64,000 bases of DNA, taken from positions 1,220,443 through 1,284,442 of the forward strand of contig BDSI01000023.1 of the NCBI GenBank assembly GCA_003117195.1, written 5' to 3'. Origin of the DNA: Eudorina sp. 2006-703-Eu-15 (Eukaryota; Chlorophyta; Chlorophyceae; Chlamydomonadales; Volvocaceae). The position numbers and the translations under genes are program-made. The notes below the pieces were generated by a model that ran no database searches, was not told the DNA's origin, and saw only the letters and a program-made list of their open reading frames with translations. Shown here one piece after another: positions 1 to 28,500 of this stretch (the first letter of the stretch is position 1; every line of letters begins with the position of its first letter).

Positions 1-16220
<16,220 letters not shown>

Positions 16221-19200
16221 GGGAGGGAGGGAGGGGCTGGGTGAGGGCGGGGCGGGGCCGTCCAGGGAGCCCCCCGGAGAGCAGCTTTGCGAGTGAGGCG
16301 GCAGGTGGGAGGGGGGTGTCCTAGGGTCTGAGGTCTGAGGTGGGGGGCGGGGTCAGGGGCCGCCCGGCGGGAGTGAGGCCGGCTGCGAGCCGGTCATCCA
16401 TGCTCCGTGCGGCAGTCCCTCGGGCCGGGCCGCCGCGGCAGGGAGGGGCGGCAGGGAGGGGGGGACCACGGAGTGTTGAGGGGTGAGGTTCGCGTCGGAC
16501 GGTGGTGGCAGCGACGGAAGTGATCGAGTGCTCCAGTGCTCCAGGAGGGGAGGGGAGGGGAGGGGGGAGATCGCAAGAGGCTGCAACAGCGCAGCAGTGC
16601 CTGGCTGCCGCACAACTTGCCGGCAGGGGCAGTGGTCGTACCGCAGAGGAGGCGATATGATGTTTTGGTTTGATGTGTATTTCTCCGGGAGGGGAATAGT
16701 ACGGCAGTAGCTGCATTTTCGCGCCACGCGCCGCCTCCAGTCCGAGGCCGTTCCCAAAACATATCCGGATCGGATCCAGCGTCCGGATCCAATCCTGTCT
16801 AGGCATATGTGTACTGTACCGTTCATATCTGCTGCCCAGTGGCCGCTTGTGGTATTGCGTGCGCTGTTCTTGCCGCGCTTCGCGTCGCGGGGTGTGTGTG
16901 TGTATTTTTGAATGCTTTTGGTGCGCCGGTACGATAATAATAATCTGGTGTACGGCGGGATGTACTGCACTGGGAGGGAGGGAGAGAGGGGCATACACAC
17001 ACGCGCGGAGCGTTGGCTGTATGCGCGTGCGTGTATGTGTGTACGTGCGTGAGTGTGTGTGCGGCGCAGCTGTCGAGCGCTTCATTTTTTCCGTACAGCA
17101 GTACAGCAGTACTGACGTGTCTTCTCAAATTCTGTGACGATCCGGGGCGGTGGTTGAGTGGGGGCTGTTGCATCCTGCCGCCTCCTCTCTCTCCCACCCC
17201 TGCGGCCGTTTCCCTCCACTGCACGCGCAACCCTCAAACCCACACGCGCCCCCCAGCGCTGTTCCCCCTGACCCGGGTGAACCCATCCCTTCAACTTAGT
17301 CACAATAAGGAGCTGGCTGGGTGGCTTGTTGCTGGCATGCCACTTGCGCGCTGATATGTACGTCTGTCCGCACGTCCGTACGACACACCTGGTGTACTTG
17401 CAGGGGGGCCCTCCCGTCAGCCATCCGGCAGCACCCTCCCCTGTCGGGGCTGGGTGGGTGGGGGGGGGGTGCGTGGTCTGTGTGTACTTGATGCCTACCC
17501 CCACCGGGGCACGATGCTTACTCGCTGGCCAAACACTTAAGACTTCACCCCCTCACCACCCCAATCCAATCCAATCCAATCCAATACACACGCACACACA
17601 CCTTTATGACGGCGACAGAGCTGCTCGTAGTTACAGGGCGCCATGGCTCGCCCTCGCCCCCTCACCTTAGTGATGCGGTCGCCAGCGCGCCGCCATAAGT
17701 GTGGGCGGTGTGCTCCTTGAGTTGCGTCGGTCGGTCGGTCGGTCGGTCGGTCGGTGGGTGGGTGTGCAACCACACCGCACTCACAGACACACGGCCGTGG
17801 ATGGTCGGTGACGTCATACGGATGACATCATACGATAATGGTGATGTGCTATAGGGTAGGGTGTCACTTGGCGTGGCGTGGTGGGGTGGGGTGTGCTCAC
17901 CCTTGTACGGCGCCAGTGTGCCGGGCTTTTTATTAAGGATGTTGCAGCGGACCCCCGGGCTGCTGCTGCTGCTGCGACGGCTGTTGCTCCTCCCAAACTG
18001 CACACACCCGCCAGGACGGGCGGGCGGGCGGGCGGGCGTGTGACTGCCTCCGCGAGAGAATGTGCGTATATATGTATGTATGTGCGAGTGTGTTTGTGTG
18101 TATGTACGGCAGCTATTGATACTATGTACCTTTATAGGCCTCGTTAGGTTGGTACGGCACCTGTGTCATCGTCCCGTTGCTGACAGACATGCGGGTACGG
18201 CACCCGATCCCTAGAGGACCTCCGAATGCGCTCAGTCGTTCTTCCCCGGCAGGAAGGTGAGGGGGGGACCGGAGGTCCGTGTGTGCGAGGTCATGGCTCG
18301 TTGCAGTGATGCAGGGCCGGACGCCTCGAGGGAGCGTGCGATGTGCGATATTTGTGTTCAGGTGTTCAGGTCCCGGGGGCCGGCTGGCCGGCGGCCGCGT
18401 TGGGCCGTTGATGCCGTTGGGGGTTTCAAGCGGTTTGGCGGCATCGGACACCCGGACGGCCGTGTGCCGGTTTCGGTTCAAATAAGCTGCGCGGATTTTG
18501 TTTTGTCACCATGTCTCGTAATGTTGGTGCGTGGGCTGGGTTGAGACCGTTGGCGCGTTGGGTCTTCAGGGCATGCCTGTCTGTCTGACCCCCGAGGACG
18601 GATGCGCCGCGGTGGCAGGCACAGTGGCAGCGGGGCCACGTGGGTTGACACGCAAGTCAGTGCCCAGGAGATGTAAATCGGCCTCTGAGAATCATCGCAT
18701 GGAGTCGTCTGCTGCTGCTTGAGCACTTGAGAGGGCCTGCGACTGGGGAAAGTAAGCGCGTGCGGATCAAGGACGGCGCCAGCTGCAGGCCTCTACAGAC
18801 TTGCACCGTTCGGACGGGGACCCACTTCGGGGCTCTTCATGCTCAGTAGCGGTATTAGCGCAAAGACCTCGGGGATAAGCGATGGTCGGTAAAGAATGGC
18901 GCTGGGCGACATCCACAACGGGTACTTCGCTTGCTCTTTTGCCGGGTAGTCGGATGCTTTGAAGGAGGGTCGTCGGCACCCACAGTGATTGGTAATTGCT
19001 TAGTTGATTATTCATAGATCTGGTTGAGAATCGGGTCGAGCGTGAAACCGGGGGTTTCGTTGCGCTCGACACGGCATGGTGCGACGACGGTTCGAAGTGG
19101 CGTGCCTGATTGCGCTTCTCAGATGCGCTGATGACATAGTAATATTGAAGCGTAATCTATGCAAACAGGTGCAGCGCCCTCAGGTTGCGTGGCATTCTGT

Positions 19201-19447
19201 ACTTTCGGCATCGCGACTACGTACCGTGAGTGGCGGTTGATTCAGTGTCTCTGCTGGTCGTTCTATAGCAGGACTTTGCACAGCAACCTGACAATCGTTA
19301 TGCTGGATTGTTGAAAAGTCACACGCAATACGCTTTTGAGACATCTAAGCGCAGCTGGGATACGTAGCTTCCGGCACCACTTGCCTTCCGAGTGCACAGC
19401 CTCCGTCGACGCGCGCACACCGCGCGTCGCAACACTTTACGGGGGAA
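16221..19447. other. Intergenic / 3' UTR region between callose synthase and PMP3
   Basis: About 3.2 kb with no protein recognised on either strand. The GC-rich first part probably includes the callose synthase 3' UTR. A TGTAA motif at 18672-18676 is the nearest clear poly(A) candidate seen, which would imply a long UTR. Contains (CCAAT)n at 17559-17585, (GGTC)n at 17729-17760 and TG-rich stretches near 17000-17060. From about 18700 the composition is more balanced and probably holds the PMP3 promoter and 5' UTR. Confidence 0.5.
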
Positions 19448-19719
19448 ATGAATAAAATTTTACTTGGCATAATATGCTTCTTGCTTCCGCCCCTGGGCGT
19501 GTACCTGCACACACACAAATGTAACCAAACTTTCTGGATTAACTTGCTGCTGACGCTTCTCATGTGGCTTCCAGGTAAGCTCCCACGTTTCTTTCCAACT
19601 TGTACGCGACATGCCGCACCGTTCGCCTGCCCATGGCTTCCTAACGGCTTTTGTCCACCCCTGCTCACGCAACAGGGTTCATCCACGCGCTCATGGTGAT
19701 CGGCTGTCTCAAGTGCTGA
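19448..19719 (+). CDS. PMP3/RCI2-family small membrane proteolipid
   Basis: Small plasma-membrane protein of the PMP3/RCI2 (low-temperature and salt-responsive) family; yeast Pmp3 affects membrane potential and cation tolerance. Exons 19448-19574 and 19676-19719 join in phase (CCA G|GTAAGC ... CAACAG|GG) to give 56 residues, the usual family size. The first helix contains FLLPPLGVYL, then a short loop with a cysteine (HKCNQTFWIN), then the second helix LLLTLLMWLPGFIHALMVIG, ending CLKC. The PPLG and FWINLLLT motifs are diagnostic. The start is the only ATG giving the standard short N-terminus. The gene is tail-to-tail with NDC1. Confidence 0.93.
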
Positions 19720-20109
19720 CGACGAATGCATGCCAACATCTTCGTCGCGCCATCGCTCCCTGTCAACTGCTTCTCCGTCACCCCCAGCACCGGGAGCCCC
19801 CCCCGGGGGCGCAAGGCCCGCTGTGTACGGTAATCAGCGACGGATGCGACCTGATTGGTGACCAACACACGGTACAGAGTACATAGTAACGGGATAATGC
19901 ATATCCTGTGCTGAACATGAAGCTTCCCAGTCGAGCTCGGGGACGTTCGCAACGGCGGGCCGAGCCCATGGATAAGAGAGAGTGCGCAGAGAGAGAGAGA
20001 GCGCGCGCGAGTGAGAGTCTTTGGTGGCGCCCAACGGCGTATATACGTGGTAGGCAGACGATGACGGACGATGTGGGTGGGGGTGAAGGCACTGCGGGCA
20101 CGCGCGCGC

Positions 20110-20114
20110 TTACA
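20110..20114 (-). terminator. Candidate poly(A) signal for NDC1-like gene
   Basis: TTACA on the plus strand is TGTAA on the minus strand, the volvocine polyadenylation motif, 353 bp past the NDC1 stop. Confidence 0.45.
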
Positions 20115-20229
20115 TCGGCGGCCTACCCCCCCTCCAAGGCGCTGTTCTCCAGCCACAGCCCGTGACGGCTTCACAATGCGCTCCTCCTACAAACCCAACC
20201 CGATCCGCGAGTGGACCCCCCCCCAGGGG

Positions 20230-20234
20230 TGTAA
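20230..20234 (+). terminator. Candidate poly(A) signal for PMP3 gene
   Basis: TGTAA 511 bp past the PMP3 stop. It lies beyond the opposing signal at 20110, so the two transcripts would overlap at their 3' ends. Confidence 0.45.
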
Positions 20235-20466
20235 CCCCTACCTATCTATTTAGACGCCCGTGTAGCCTCGTCTCCACCCTTGGGACCGCGTCCCTGAGCG
20301 ACCGACCCGGGTCAGGTCATGTCAAGTCAGGTCAGGCCAGGTCAGGCCCCGCCCTGTCTCGCTGAGCTCACAACCTCACAACGAGTCTCTTGTCCCAGCA
20401 CCCCCATCTGCACTTGCACCCGCACGGGGGCACGGGGGCACCTGCCGCCGCACCCTCACTGTGCCC

Positions 20467-23400
20467 TCACGCCGTCATGGAGGTGAGCAGCGCGGCGAGG
20501 TCCGAGGGGGTGCCGTACGCGGGCTTGGCGCGCGCCTCCCGCAGCACGCATTCCCGCAGCTTGTCGCCGTATGCAATCGCCAGCCGCGCCACCGCGTTGC
20601 GCGCCGCCCCCTCCAGCGCGAACGCCACCTCCTCCACCGGCTGAAGGGTGACGTTGGTGACGCGGCCCGCGGTGGCGGTGCTCATAAGGCCCACCTGGCG
20701 AGCAAGCCGCTCCAGGGAGGAGGTCTGACGGGAGCGGGTCGCCGTCTGCAGGGGTGCAGGTCGGGGGGGCGGGGGGGGGCTGGAGTGAAACACCCGGTGC
20801 AACCCCCCTCGGGGGTTGGCGAGCGAGGAAGCGGAACACCGGGGCCGGGAACCGGGGACCGCCTGGTCGGTGACCTCGATAGGTGCTCTGAGTGAAACAC
20901 TATAAAACCAAAAAACCAAGATTTTCTGTGAAGATATCTGTGAAGATTTTCAGAGGAGCCGTGCCGTTTGGTGGTTGTACGACACTTGGTGACAGTTAAG
21001 TTGGCCGCGAAGGCTGGGAGAAGTAATTTAAGGGTTATGTAGCTACTTTGGGTGGTTGTCGTGGGGCTGAAGGTTGATCATAGATAGCTTCGCGGTAGCC
21101 GGCCCGCACCCGGCCGACCTACCGAACGAAGACGGCTGTTCATTGTTTGCAGGTAACCTTTTGTGTAACGGACAGTTATTTCTTTTGAAAACCTTTCTTT
21201 ATCGGTGCTCCTGACCTTCCGACGGTTATTCTAAAACAACAGGTTGGATAAACAGATGATGGGGACATATCATATCACCCGATGGGGCCCCTAAACGGGC
21301 AGCGAGTGCGAACGGGCTGTGCAGGTCGCGGTGCTTTGCGACCAAATCGGCGTCGGACAGTGTACGGCGTACTGGGCAGGTCCCGAGGTGGGTAGGTTGT
21401 GCGCTCTCAACGCCCGGCAATCCACGCAGCGCGGGCCCAAGCAGCAGCTCTTTAGGAATCCGCATCGCGCCCCCGGGTGGAAGTTGCCTGGTGGGGCCTT
21501 GTGCGCCCCCTCCCCTTCCCGTCCCCGTCCCTCCCCGCCCTCACCACGAACTTGGTGTACTGCTGCAGCGCCAGTACGACCGCCAGCAGCGCCAGGGCGA
21601 TGTCGGGCAACGCCGGCTCACACAGCAGCACCACCCCGTAGCGGTCCTCGCCTCTCTGAGCCGCCACTGTGAGGCCGCACAGCGCGCGGAGGCACCAGCC
21701 CATCCTGGACAGCCACCACCGAGAGAGACACAGCGCCGACCGCACCCCCGCATTCCCGCCCGGGTGGACGTGACCACACCCGCGGGCATCCCCCCGAGTG
21801 GGGCGGAGGGAAAGGAGCGGTGGGGCATTGGGGGTGCGGCCCAAGACAGGGCGGGGCAGAGGCCAGGGCGGGTCAGGGCAGGGCAGATCAGGACAGGACA
21901 GATCAGGCCAGGGCGAGGACCGCAGCGGGCGTAAAGAGGGCAGGGTGTGCGACTGACACCTGCCAGGGAATGATCCCCCCTCCTTCCCTCCCTCCCTCCC
22001 TCCCTCCAACTGGGCTACGCACCCGAGCTGCTCGCACCCGCCACCGGGCAGCAATCGAATCGAGCCAGCCGGTGGAGCTGGCGGACAGCCGTGCCCTCAC
22101 CCCCCTGCCTGCAAAATGTCAAGTCGTACCCGCCGTACCCACCTGTAGTACTTGCTCCTCACGTTCCACGCCGCCAGGTCCTGCTCCCGAGTGACCACTC
22201 GGAGACCCGTACCGGGAGACATCCGCAGCACGTTCCACCGCACCGAGGCCACCCCGGCCGCTACTGCGGGCGCGGGTGCGGCGCCTGCCCGCGTCCGCGA
22301 CACCGCCGCCGCCTCAGCTGTCGGAACAGCCGAGCAGCCGAACAAGCCGGGGTGTGTGTGTGTGTGTGGGGGGGGGGGGGTTGGGCGCAAGTGTGTGATT
22401 GACGGACACAAGGGGGCAAGCGGAAGGTGGTGGCGGCAGGCAGTGGCGGGTTCCTCTGCAGCCCCCCACCGAACCAATGTGAGGGCCACACGTGAAGGCG
22501 GACCAGCGGTACACAGCGGCACACGTCCCTCTTGTACGGACAGGTCACAAACCTGACCCCCCCGTATGTCTACCAGTTTCCTACCAACACACACACACCC
22601 CTTACTCGCACCGCAATGCCGGGTCTCGCGCGGCTCTCCGAACAGGGGCTCGTGCTCCTTGCTGACCGGCGCCCTCCCCCTTCCTGACGGATCCTCGCCT
22701 CGTCAATCCTGTTCCCGTTTGTACCCCAAGTCCCGATCCCGCAGCGCTGCCCTCCATGTGTCCGTGCTGCCCCCGTACGGCCCGTACTCGACGCACCTGC
22801 AGCAGACGGCAGCGCCGCCGCCAGCGCCGCCGTGAAGTCCCGCACCTCCCCCAGCAGGTAGGCCGCCAAGGGGACCCAGGCCGCGCGGCCGCTCTCATCC
22901 GCGAAGATGGCGGCGCGGCGCCACTCCGAGTCGCCCCCCTGCCCCTCGGAGCTGAGCGCCAGATCCAGCAGCGCCAGGTCCTGGCAGCGGCCACCAACGG
23001 GGGGAGTCAAGGGGGTCAGGGGGGCCGGTTGGCGAGTGAGGGATTGAGGGTGGGGGTGGGGGTGGGGGTGCGGAGGCGGGTGCGCACCAGGGTGTCGGTT
23101 ACAAGAGGGCCAGGGATGGACGGCCCCAGCGCGCGTGTGCGTGGAGCAGCCGTACAAATTCACCGGAAAGCTCCGTACAGTGCGGTACAGCTCTCCGTAC
23201 AGCTTTGTACAGTGACATATCCGCAGCGCCCCGACAGCGCCTCAGCAGAGCCGCCCGCCTCTGTCAGCAGCCCCAGCGTCCCCCCACAAGCAGGCCGTCA
23301 CTGCAGGCCGTGCGGCCCCAGCCCGTCCCTGACCGTTCCCCGACCGTCTCCCACTCTTCGCCCGGAGGTGCCGAGCCCCGCTAGCCCCGCTTGCGAAGGG

Positions 23401-25061
23401 AAGCCAAGGAACGCACCAAAGAGTGTGTGCTTGTATGCGCACGGGATATAAAGTGCATGCCGCCTGAGCGGCCCACCCCCCCCTCCACCCACGCACTCCC
23501 CCAACACCACCCACCCACCCACCCCCTCCCCCACCGACCTGCATGAACGTGTTGCTGGCCGCCAGCTCCGCCAGCAGCGGCGCGTTCGGATCGGGGTCCC
23601 CCCCCTTGGCGAGCTGCAGCCGCTCGCTGAACACGATCTGCAGCAGCGCGGCGCCCAGCCCCCAGCCCAGGGAGCACAGGCCGCCCGAGACCGCCCAGCC
23701 GTACAGCAGCCGGGGGTGCAGCAGCAGCGACTGCCGGAGGGCCACTGAGGCGGCCACCGCCACCGCCGCCGAGGAGGCCGCCGCCACCAGAGCTGTGCGG
23801 GCCAGGCAGGGGGATGCCACCGCACCGCACCACCCCGCAAGCCAAGATTGCAACAAGGGGTGGTAGGAAATTGGCAGAATTGAAAGGGGGGTATCGGAAA
23901 TCGGTAGACATTTCAAAGGGAGGGGTTCAGTCAGTCAGTCAGTCAGTCAAAGGGGGGGAGATCACCCGAGACATGACCTGAGGTGACGTGACCTGACATG
24001 AGGGCATGAGGGCCTGAGAACAGGCTGTCCCCATGTGGAGCTGAGGCCCTCATGACAGGGGCCACCTGAGGGCGCCCCAACCGGACAGCCAGGCTGCCCG
24101 TGCACCCGGAGGGGAGGGGAGGGGAGGGGAGGGTGGCGAAAGGGTGCCCCCCCACCTTTTGGCCCCCACCTGCGGCCCCACCTGACCCCCTGGCCCCGCC
24201 CCCATGTGTCCGGCCACCCGGCCCCACCTGACGGCACGCACTCCTTCAATCGGAACCAGCGGTGCCTCTGGAGGGCGGGGTAGCCCAGCACGTCCCGGCC
24301 CCTGCGGAGGGAAGGACCACCGGGCGGGGGGGGGTTGGGGGGATGGGTTGAGGGGTGGGGTTTGCGGGTTGAGGGGTGGGGTTGAGGGGCGGGTGACCGG
24401 GTGGATGCGGAGGGCCCTGCATGGCTGGGCCAGGGGGCGGGGTCAAGGGGTTCCTCCTGTAGGGCTCATCCAGGGATGGATGTATGAATGTATGAGTGCG
24501 CAGAGTGTCAGAAGGGGCGCAGTGCGCTATTGCCCCGCTCCGTTGCCCCTCCGGTCCCTACCTGAGCAGGTAGCTGCACGAGTACCAGGTGCCCAGCAGC
24601 ACACCGAACCAGACAGTCCACCCGTTGGAGGCGAGGGCGCCGACCTTCAGCCGCCCGTACAGCGCGGCGTAGGCCGTCGCCGACACCACGTTCGCGCCGA
24701 AGAAGCCGGACGTCGCCATCACGGAGTTCCATGACCGGCCCCTCGCAATAACCCGGGTGAGGAACAGGGATATCCACGTCCGGCCGTGGATACCCAGCTT
24801 CGCAAAGGTCACCGGCTCAAACTCATTCGACGACAGGACCAGCCGATGTCCCAGAAGCGATGCCAATTGGAGCAGATACAAAAAGACGTGCGTTATGACC
24901 CCAGCGGGACGGAAAAGGGCACCCAATGTGGGCGGCAGGACGACAGCGGCGAAGACCACGTTCAACACAGCGATCACCGCTGCATGCCATACGATTGTTC
25001 CTATAAGCTTCCATTTCAGCGCCTCCGGTTGTGTAGCCGGTCGCGTTCCTGCCGGCGGCAT
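20467..25061 (-). CDS. NDC1: NDC1-like transmembrane nucleoporin
   Basis: Integral pore-membrane nucleoporin that anchors the nuclear pore complex. Exons in transcript order: 25061-24562, 24301-24228, 23792-23539, 22980-22797, 22317-22143, 21704-21545, 20745-20467. Phases fit throughout, giving 541 residues, close to plant NDC1. Exon 1 carries several hydrophobic helices (IVWHAAVIAVLNVVFAAVVL and following) and a GHRLVLSSNEFEP loop. Exon 2 has GYPALQRHRWFRLKECVP, resembling the family motif after the last helices. The soluble C-terminal half shows LALLDLAL...FADESGRAAWVPL and then EDRYGVV...LPDIALALLAVV, matching the NDC1/Nup Pfam domain. The start is the first ATG after an open frame. It is divergently arranged with DONSON. 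Which residues contact partner nucleoporins cannot be seen. Confidence 0.87.
22563..22590 (-). repeat. Dispersed element family A, core (reverse)
   Basis: Minus strand reads GTAGGAAACTGGTAGACATA, in the NDC1 intron 22318-22796. Confidence 0.4.
23861..23917 (+). repeat. Two adjacent family A cores
   Basis: GGTAGGAAATTGGCAGAATT then GTATCGGAAATCGGTAGACA in direct tandem, followed by (CAGT)n at 23928-23948. In NDC1 intron 23793-24227. Confidence 0.5.
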
Positions 25062-25505
25062 TTCGTGCACGTTATCGCAAGATACCTCGCAGCATGTGTA
25101 ATAACAAATATATTAATAATACATGCTTGCTTGTGTTGCGGTGAAGGGCACAAATGGCTAATCAAGAGCTTGACCGTTGATTTGGCGGGAGTTGCTTTCG
25201 AGTTGCGCACATTGATGAGGGTGAGGGGGGCCTGTCGACATGGGTACAAGCAAAACCTTGCACTGCATAGTTTAGAAATATTATGCAGGAGCTAATGCAA
25301 TTGTTGTCCATTTCAAAACCCACAGCAACACGTCGAAGGCGAAAGTTGTTCAACAAGCCGAGGTCCCAAACGGCTGGCTTAATAGTTGCATCCAATATTA
25401 ACACATCAATATCCGTATTCCTGAGTTGATGGCAGCCTCCGCCCTGAGCAGGCCTGGATAGGGACAAGGGCCCCCAACACTTCGCAACCGCTTAGGTGCA
25501 CGTTT
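25062..25505. promoter_or_regulatory. Shared upstream region of divergent NDC1 and DONSON genes
   Basis: The 444 bp between the two start codons is distinctly less GC-rich than the surrounding genes (for example AATAACAAATATATTAATAA near 25100). It must hold both core promoters if both start codons are right. No individual factor-binding site can be named with confidence. Confidence 0.6.
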
Positions 25506-28500
25506 ATGATGACCGCGTTTCAGACGGGCAAGATGGGGATGCTGCGAAACTTCGACCAGCAAGACTTCGGGGTAAGGCCTGGTAGGGACTCCTCTCTGGA
25601 CGGTACCCCGCCTTCATGCGCAGATTTTCCGGGGTGCTGTGCGAGAGCCCTGCCACATGCAAGCCAGTCGGGGGCGAGAGGGTGCCGATTGCTGGGTGCT
25701 GGTGCGCACGCCGTGGCACCATTCCCTTGCTGTCAAGGCAAGCTACACCTTCCCTTCCCTTTCCTCCCCGGGAACCTTCCCTTCCCGGAAACAACCCTCA
25801 ACAACCCAGCCCGACCCCATCTCGGGGGACCCCGGAGCGGCGGGAGGTGGGCTGCCCGCCGCCAAGCGCCCCCGCGTGGAGGACGTCCTGCAGCAACATG
25901 CGCCCCGGGAGCAGGAGCTGGTTTCGGAGCTCATGGGCTGGCGCAACAGCAGCCAGGAGTCCCTGTCCGGGCTGGCCGCAACCGCGATGGCCAAAGGGTG
26001 CGTATGAGACCGGGGGCGAGGGGGGAGGTAAATCGGAACAGCCCTAGGAGGCGAGGGCGCCGCCGCACGGGCGGGTCGTGCCGCTCGAGGTCAGCAGTTG
26101 GGCCGCGGTTCGCTGCGCGGGTGGGCCCCGCTGCAGGTTGTGGCACCTGTGGATGGATGGATGGATGGATGGATGGATGGATGGATGGATGGATGGATGG
26201 ATGGATGGATGGATGGATGGATGGATGGATGGATGGATGGATGGATGGCGCGAGGGCTGCTGTGCTGAGATGTGTGTGTTTAGAATTGCAACCCGCCCGC
26301 CCGCCCGATCCCAGGTGGCAATATACTTACCATAGAACCTGCGAGGAAAACCTTACCAGATGCAGGCGCGCGGACAAGGCAGCCGCGCCACCACCGCAAG
26401 GCAAATCATACCGCAAATACTAAATACGGAGACGCACGACGCACGCAAACGGATTGGGTACCGACCTGCAGATGTGTGTGTGGATGCACGGGAGGGGGGG
26501 AGAGGTTAGGGCGCCTGCGAGGGCTGGCCGGGCAGGTGGGGGTTATAGTAATTGGTAGACACATTCAACCTGCGCTGCAGCCAGGGCGAACCTTCAGGAG
26601 GTCCCGCCTGGTATGGCGGCCGGTGCGTCTGTTGCCGGGATCGTATCACCCGGCACCAGTCATACGTTGATCGCCGGGTGGGGTGGGTGGGTGGGGTGTT
26701 TCCGTCGGCGGCAAGCCAGGAGAGTGGGTGCCCTGCAATTGGGAGGTAGCTGCGCCCACGAAATGTTCGTACGCCAAACAGGAAACAACCGCCCTTAACC
26801 AGCCCTGAACTGGCGTACATAGGAAGGGTATGGACGAATGATGAGTCGGCGGCAGAGCTGCTTCGTTTGGCGCTTCTTGGGGGGTTGGGGGGTGACACGC
26901 CGCCCTATGCGCCCCCGCACCGCCGCAGGCCCACCAACTTCGGCGCCCTCTTCGCGGGACCGCCCTCACAACGGCTGCGACCGGAGCTGCTCCGGTAGGC
27001 GGCCGCTGACCCACCCTCCGGGGCTGTGACGGGTGGTGGTGGTGGTGGGGGTGGGGGTATAGGAAATTGGTAGACATATTTACTTTGTGGAGGGGGGGAC
27101 TGGGAGAGAAGCTTCCGTGCTGGCAACCGGGCTGCGTCACCATGAGGTCGAGGAGGGGGATCCGACACAGCTGCGTCATCCAAGACATCGCAAGTGCCGT
27201 ACCGGGGCCCCTCCCTGGAGGCCTGAGGTCGTTCGAGCATGGAAGGGCACTGGGGCGGCCCCCGGGGGATGGGTGTGTGGGTGTGTGTGTGGAGGATGGG
27301 GCAGGAAGGGCGCGGAGCGCGACATGCCGAAACACAGGGCCGTGTCACAGGCGTAACCCTGTCGAGGCTCTTGAATCTTCGGACGCACTGCGGCGGTCCG
27401 TCCGGTAGCCAGTGCGGCATTGACTTCAGTCCATCGCGCGCCACATCCCCCCGCCCCCGCCCCGCCCCGCCCCCTCCCCCCCCCCGCGCCTCCCCTCAGG
27501 GTCCCCAGCGCCGCCACCACCGGACTGCGGACGTTCGCCGATGTGGCCACCCGTCCGGCTGCGGCCCCGGAGGACCTCGGGCGGCAGGAGGTGGTGAGCG
27601 GCTGGCCGGGCGGGACTTGAAGGGGTGGGAGAGTCCTCGGCGGTTATCGATTTGTTGCCCTTTGCGGTTTCGCTGCCTTTATTGACCCAGTGGGAGGGGC
27701 CTCGGACAGCGGGGATAGAGATGGAGATGAGGATGAGGACCGCCTGGATCGTTGGGGCCAGGGACTAGCACAGCACAGCATAGCACCGGGAGCAGCAACA
27801 AAGGCGCACGCGGCCCCGCATCGGCAGCCCCGTGGGATTCCCGCTGCCGCTCCCGCCCCCCGGGCGCGACTACAGCACTGAGTAGCCCTCCCCTCCGTGG
27901 CTGTGCGCCCTTCCCCCGCCCCTGGGACTACCCCCCCTTCTCCCGCAGCTGGGTGCCCTCCGAGCCGCCTACAACTCGGCGGGCCCAAGCACCCTGTCCG
28001 CCCTGGGGCGCAGCGCCTCCCAGCACGCCTGGCCACAACAGGTCGGCGGCTTGGCCGGGACCGGGACGGGGACCGGGGCCTTGGGGGCCGGAGGCATCAG
28101 CGGCGGCACTGCAGTGGGGCCAGCGGCAGCGGCGGTCCCTGCGCTGGAGGATCTGGTTCCGGAGCAGCTGCCCGTGGACTGGGCGATCAAGCGCAGCCTC
28201 ACCTTCACCAGCGCCTCGCGCTTCACCGTCCACGACCGGGCGCAGCAGGCCCCCCCGGGGACCCGTGAGTATGCGAGCAGCTTGAGGGGGGGTTGGGGGG
28301 GCGGCGGCGTGGGTCAGCGTTTGTGGCTGGCGGAGCCGAGGGCCTGGTTTCGTACGTCGTTAGTCGGGGGGAGGGGGAAGGGGGGCGCTGAAACGACAAA
28401 CAAGCCCAGGCGGGAGGGGGTGGCTAGCAGGCGGAAGCCCCGCATCCCGGAACGTGTGGGGCGGGCGGTCGGGTGTCCGGAGGGGACGCAAGGCGGGAGT

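Noticed and set aside
17729..17765. (GGTC)n run considered as a CRISPR-like or regulatory array
   Set aside because: Simple tetranucleotide repeat without spacers, in a eukaryotic intergenic region.
25506..26423. 305-residue open frame running through the GGAT repeat (WMDG repeats)
   Set aside because: Only its first 22 codons are used, as DONSON exon 1. The rest is intron, the true frame of exon 2 is different, and the tetranucleotide repeat has no coding logic.
26541..26600. Family A considered as a tRNA gene because of ATTGGTAGA
   Set aside because: No acceptor stem, anticodon loop or clear B-box can be folded around it. At most it is a tRNA-derived SINE relic.
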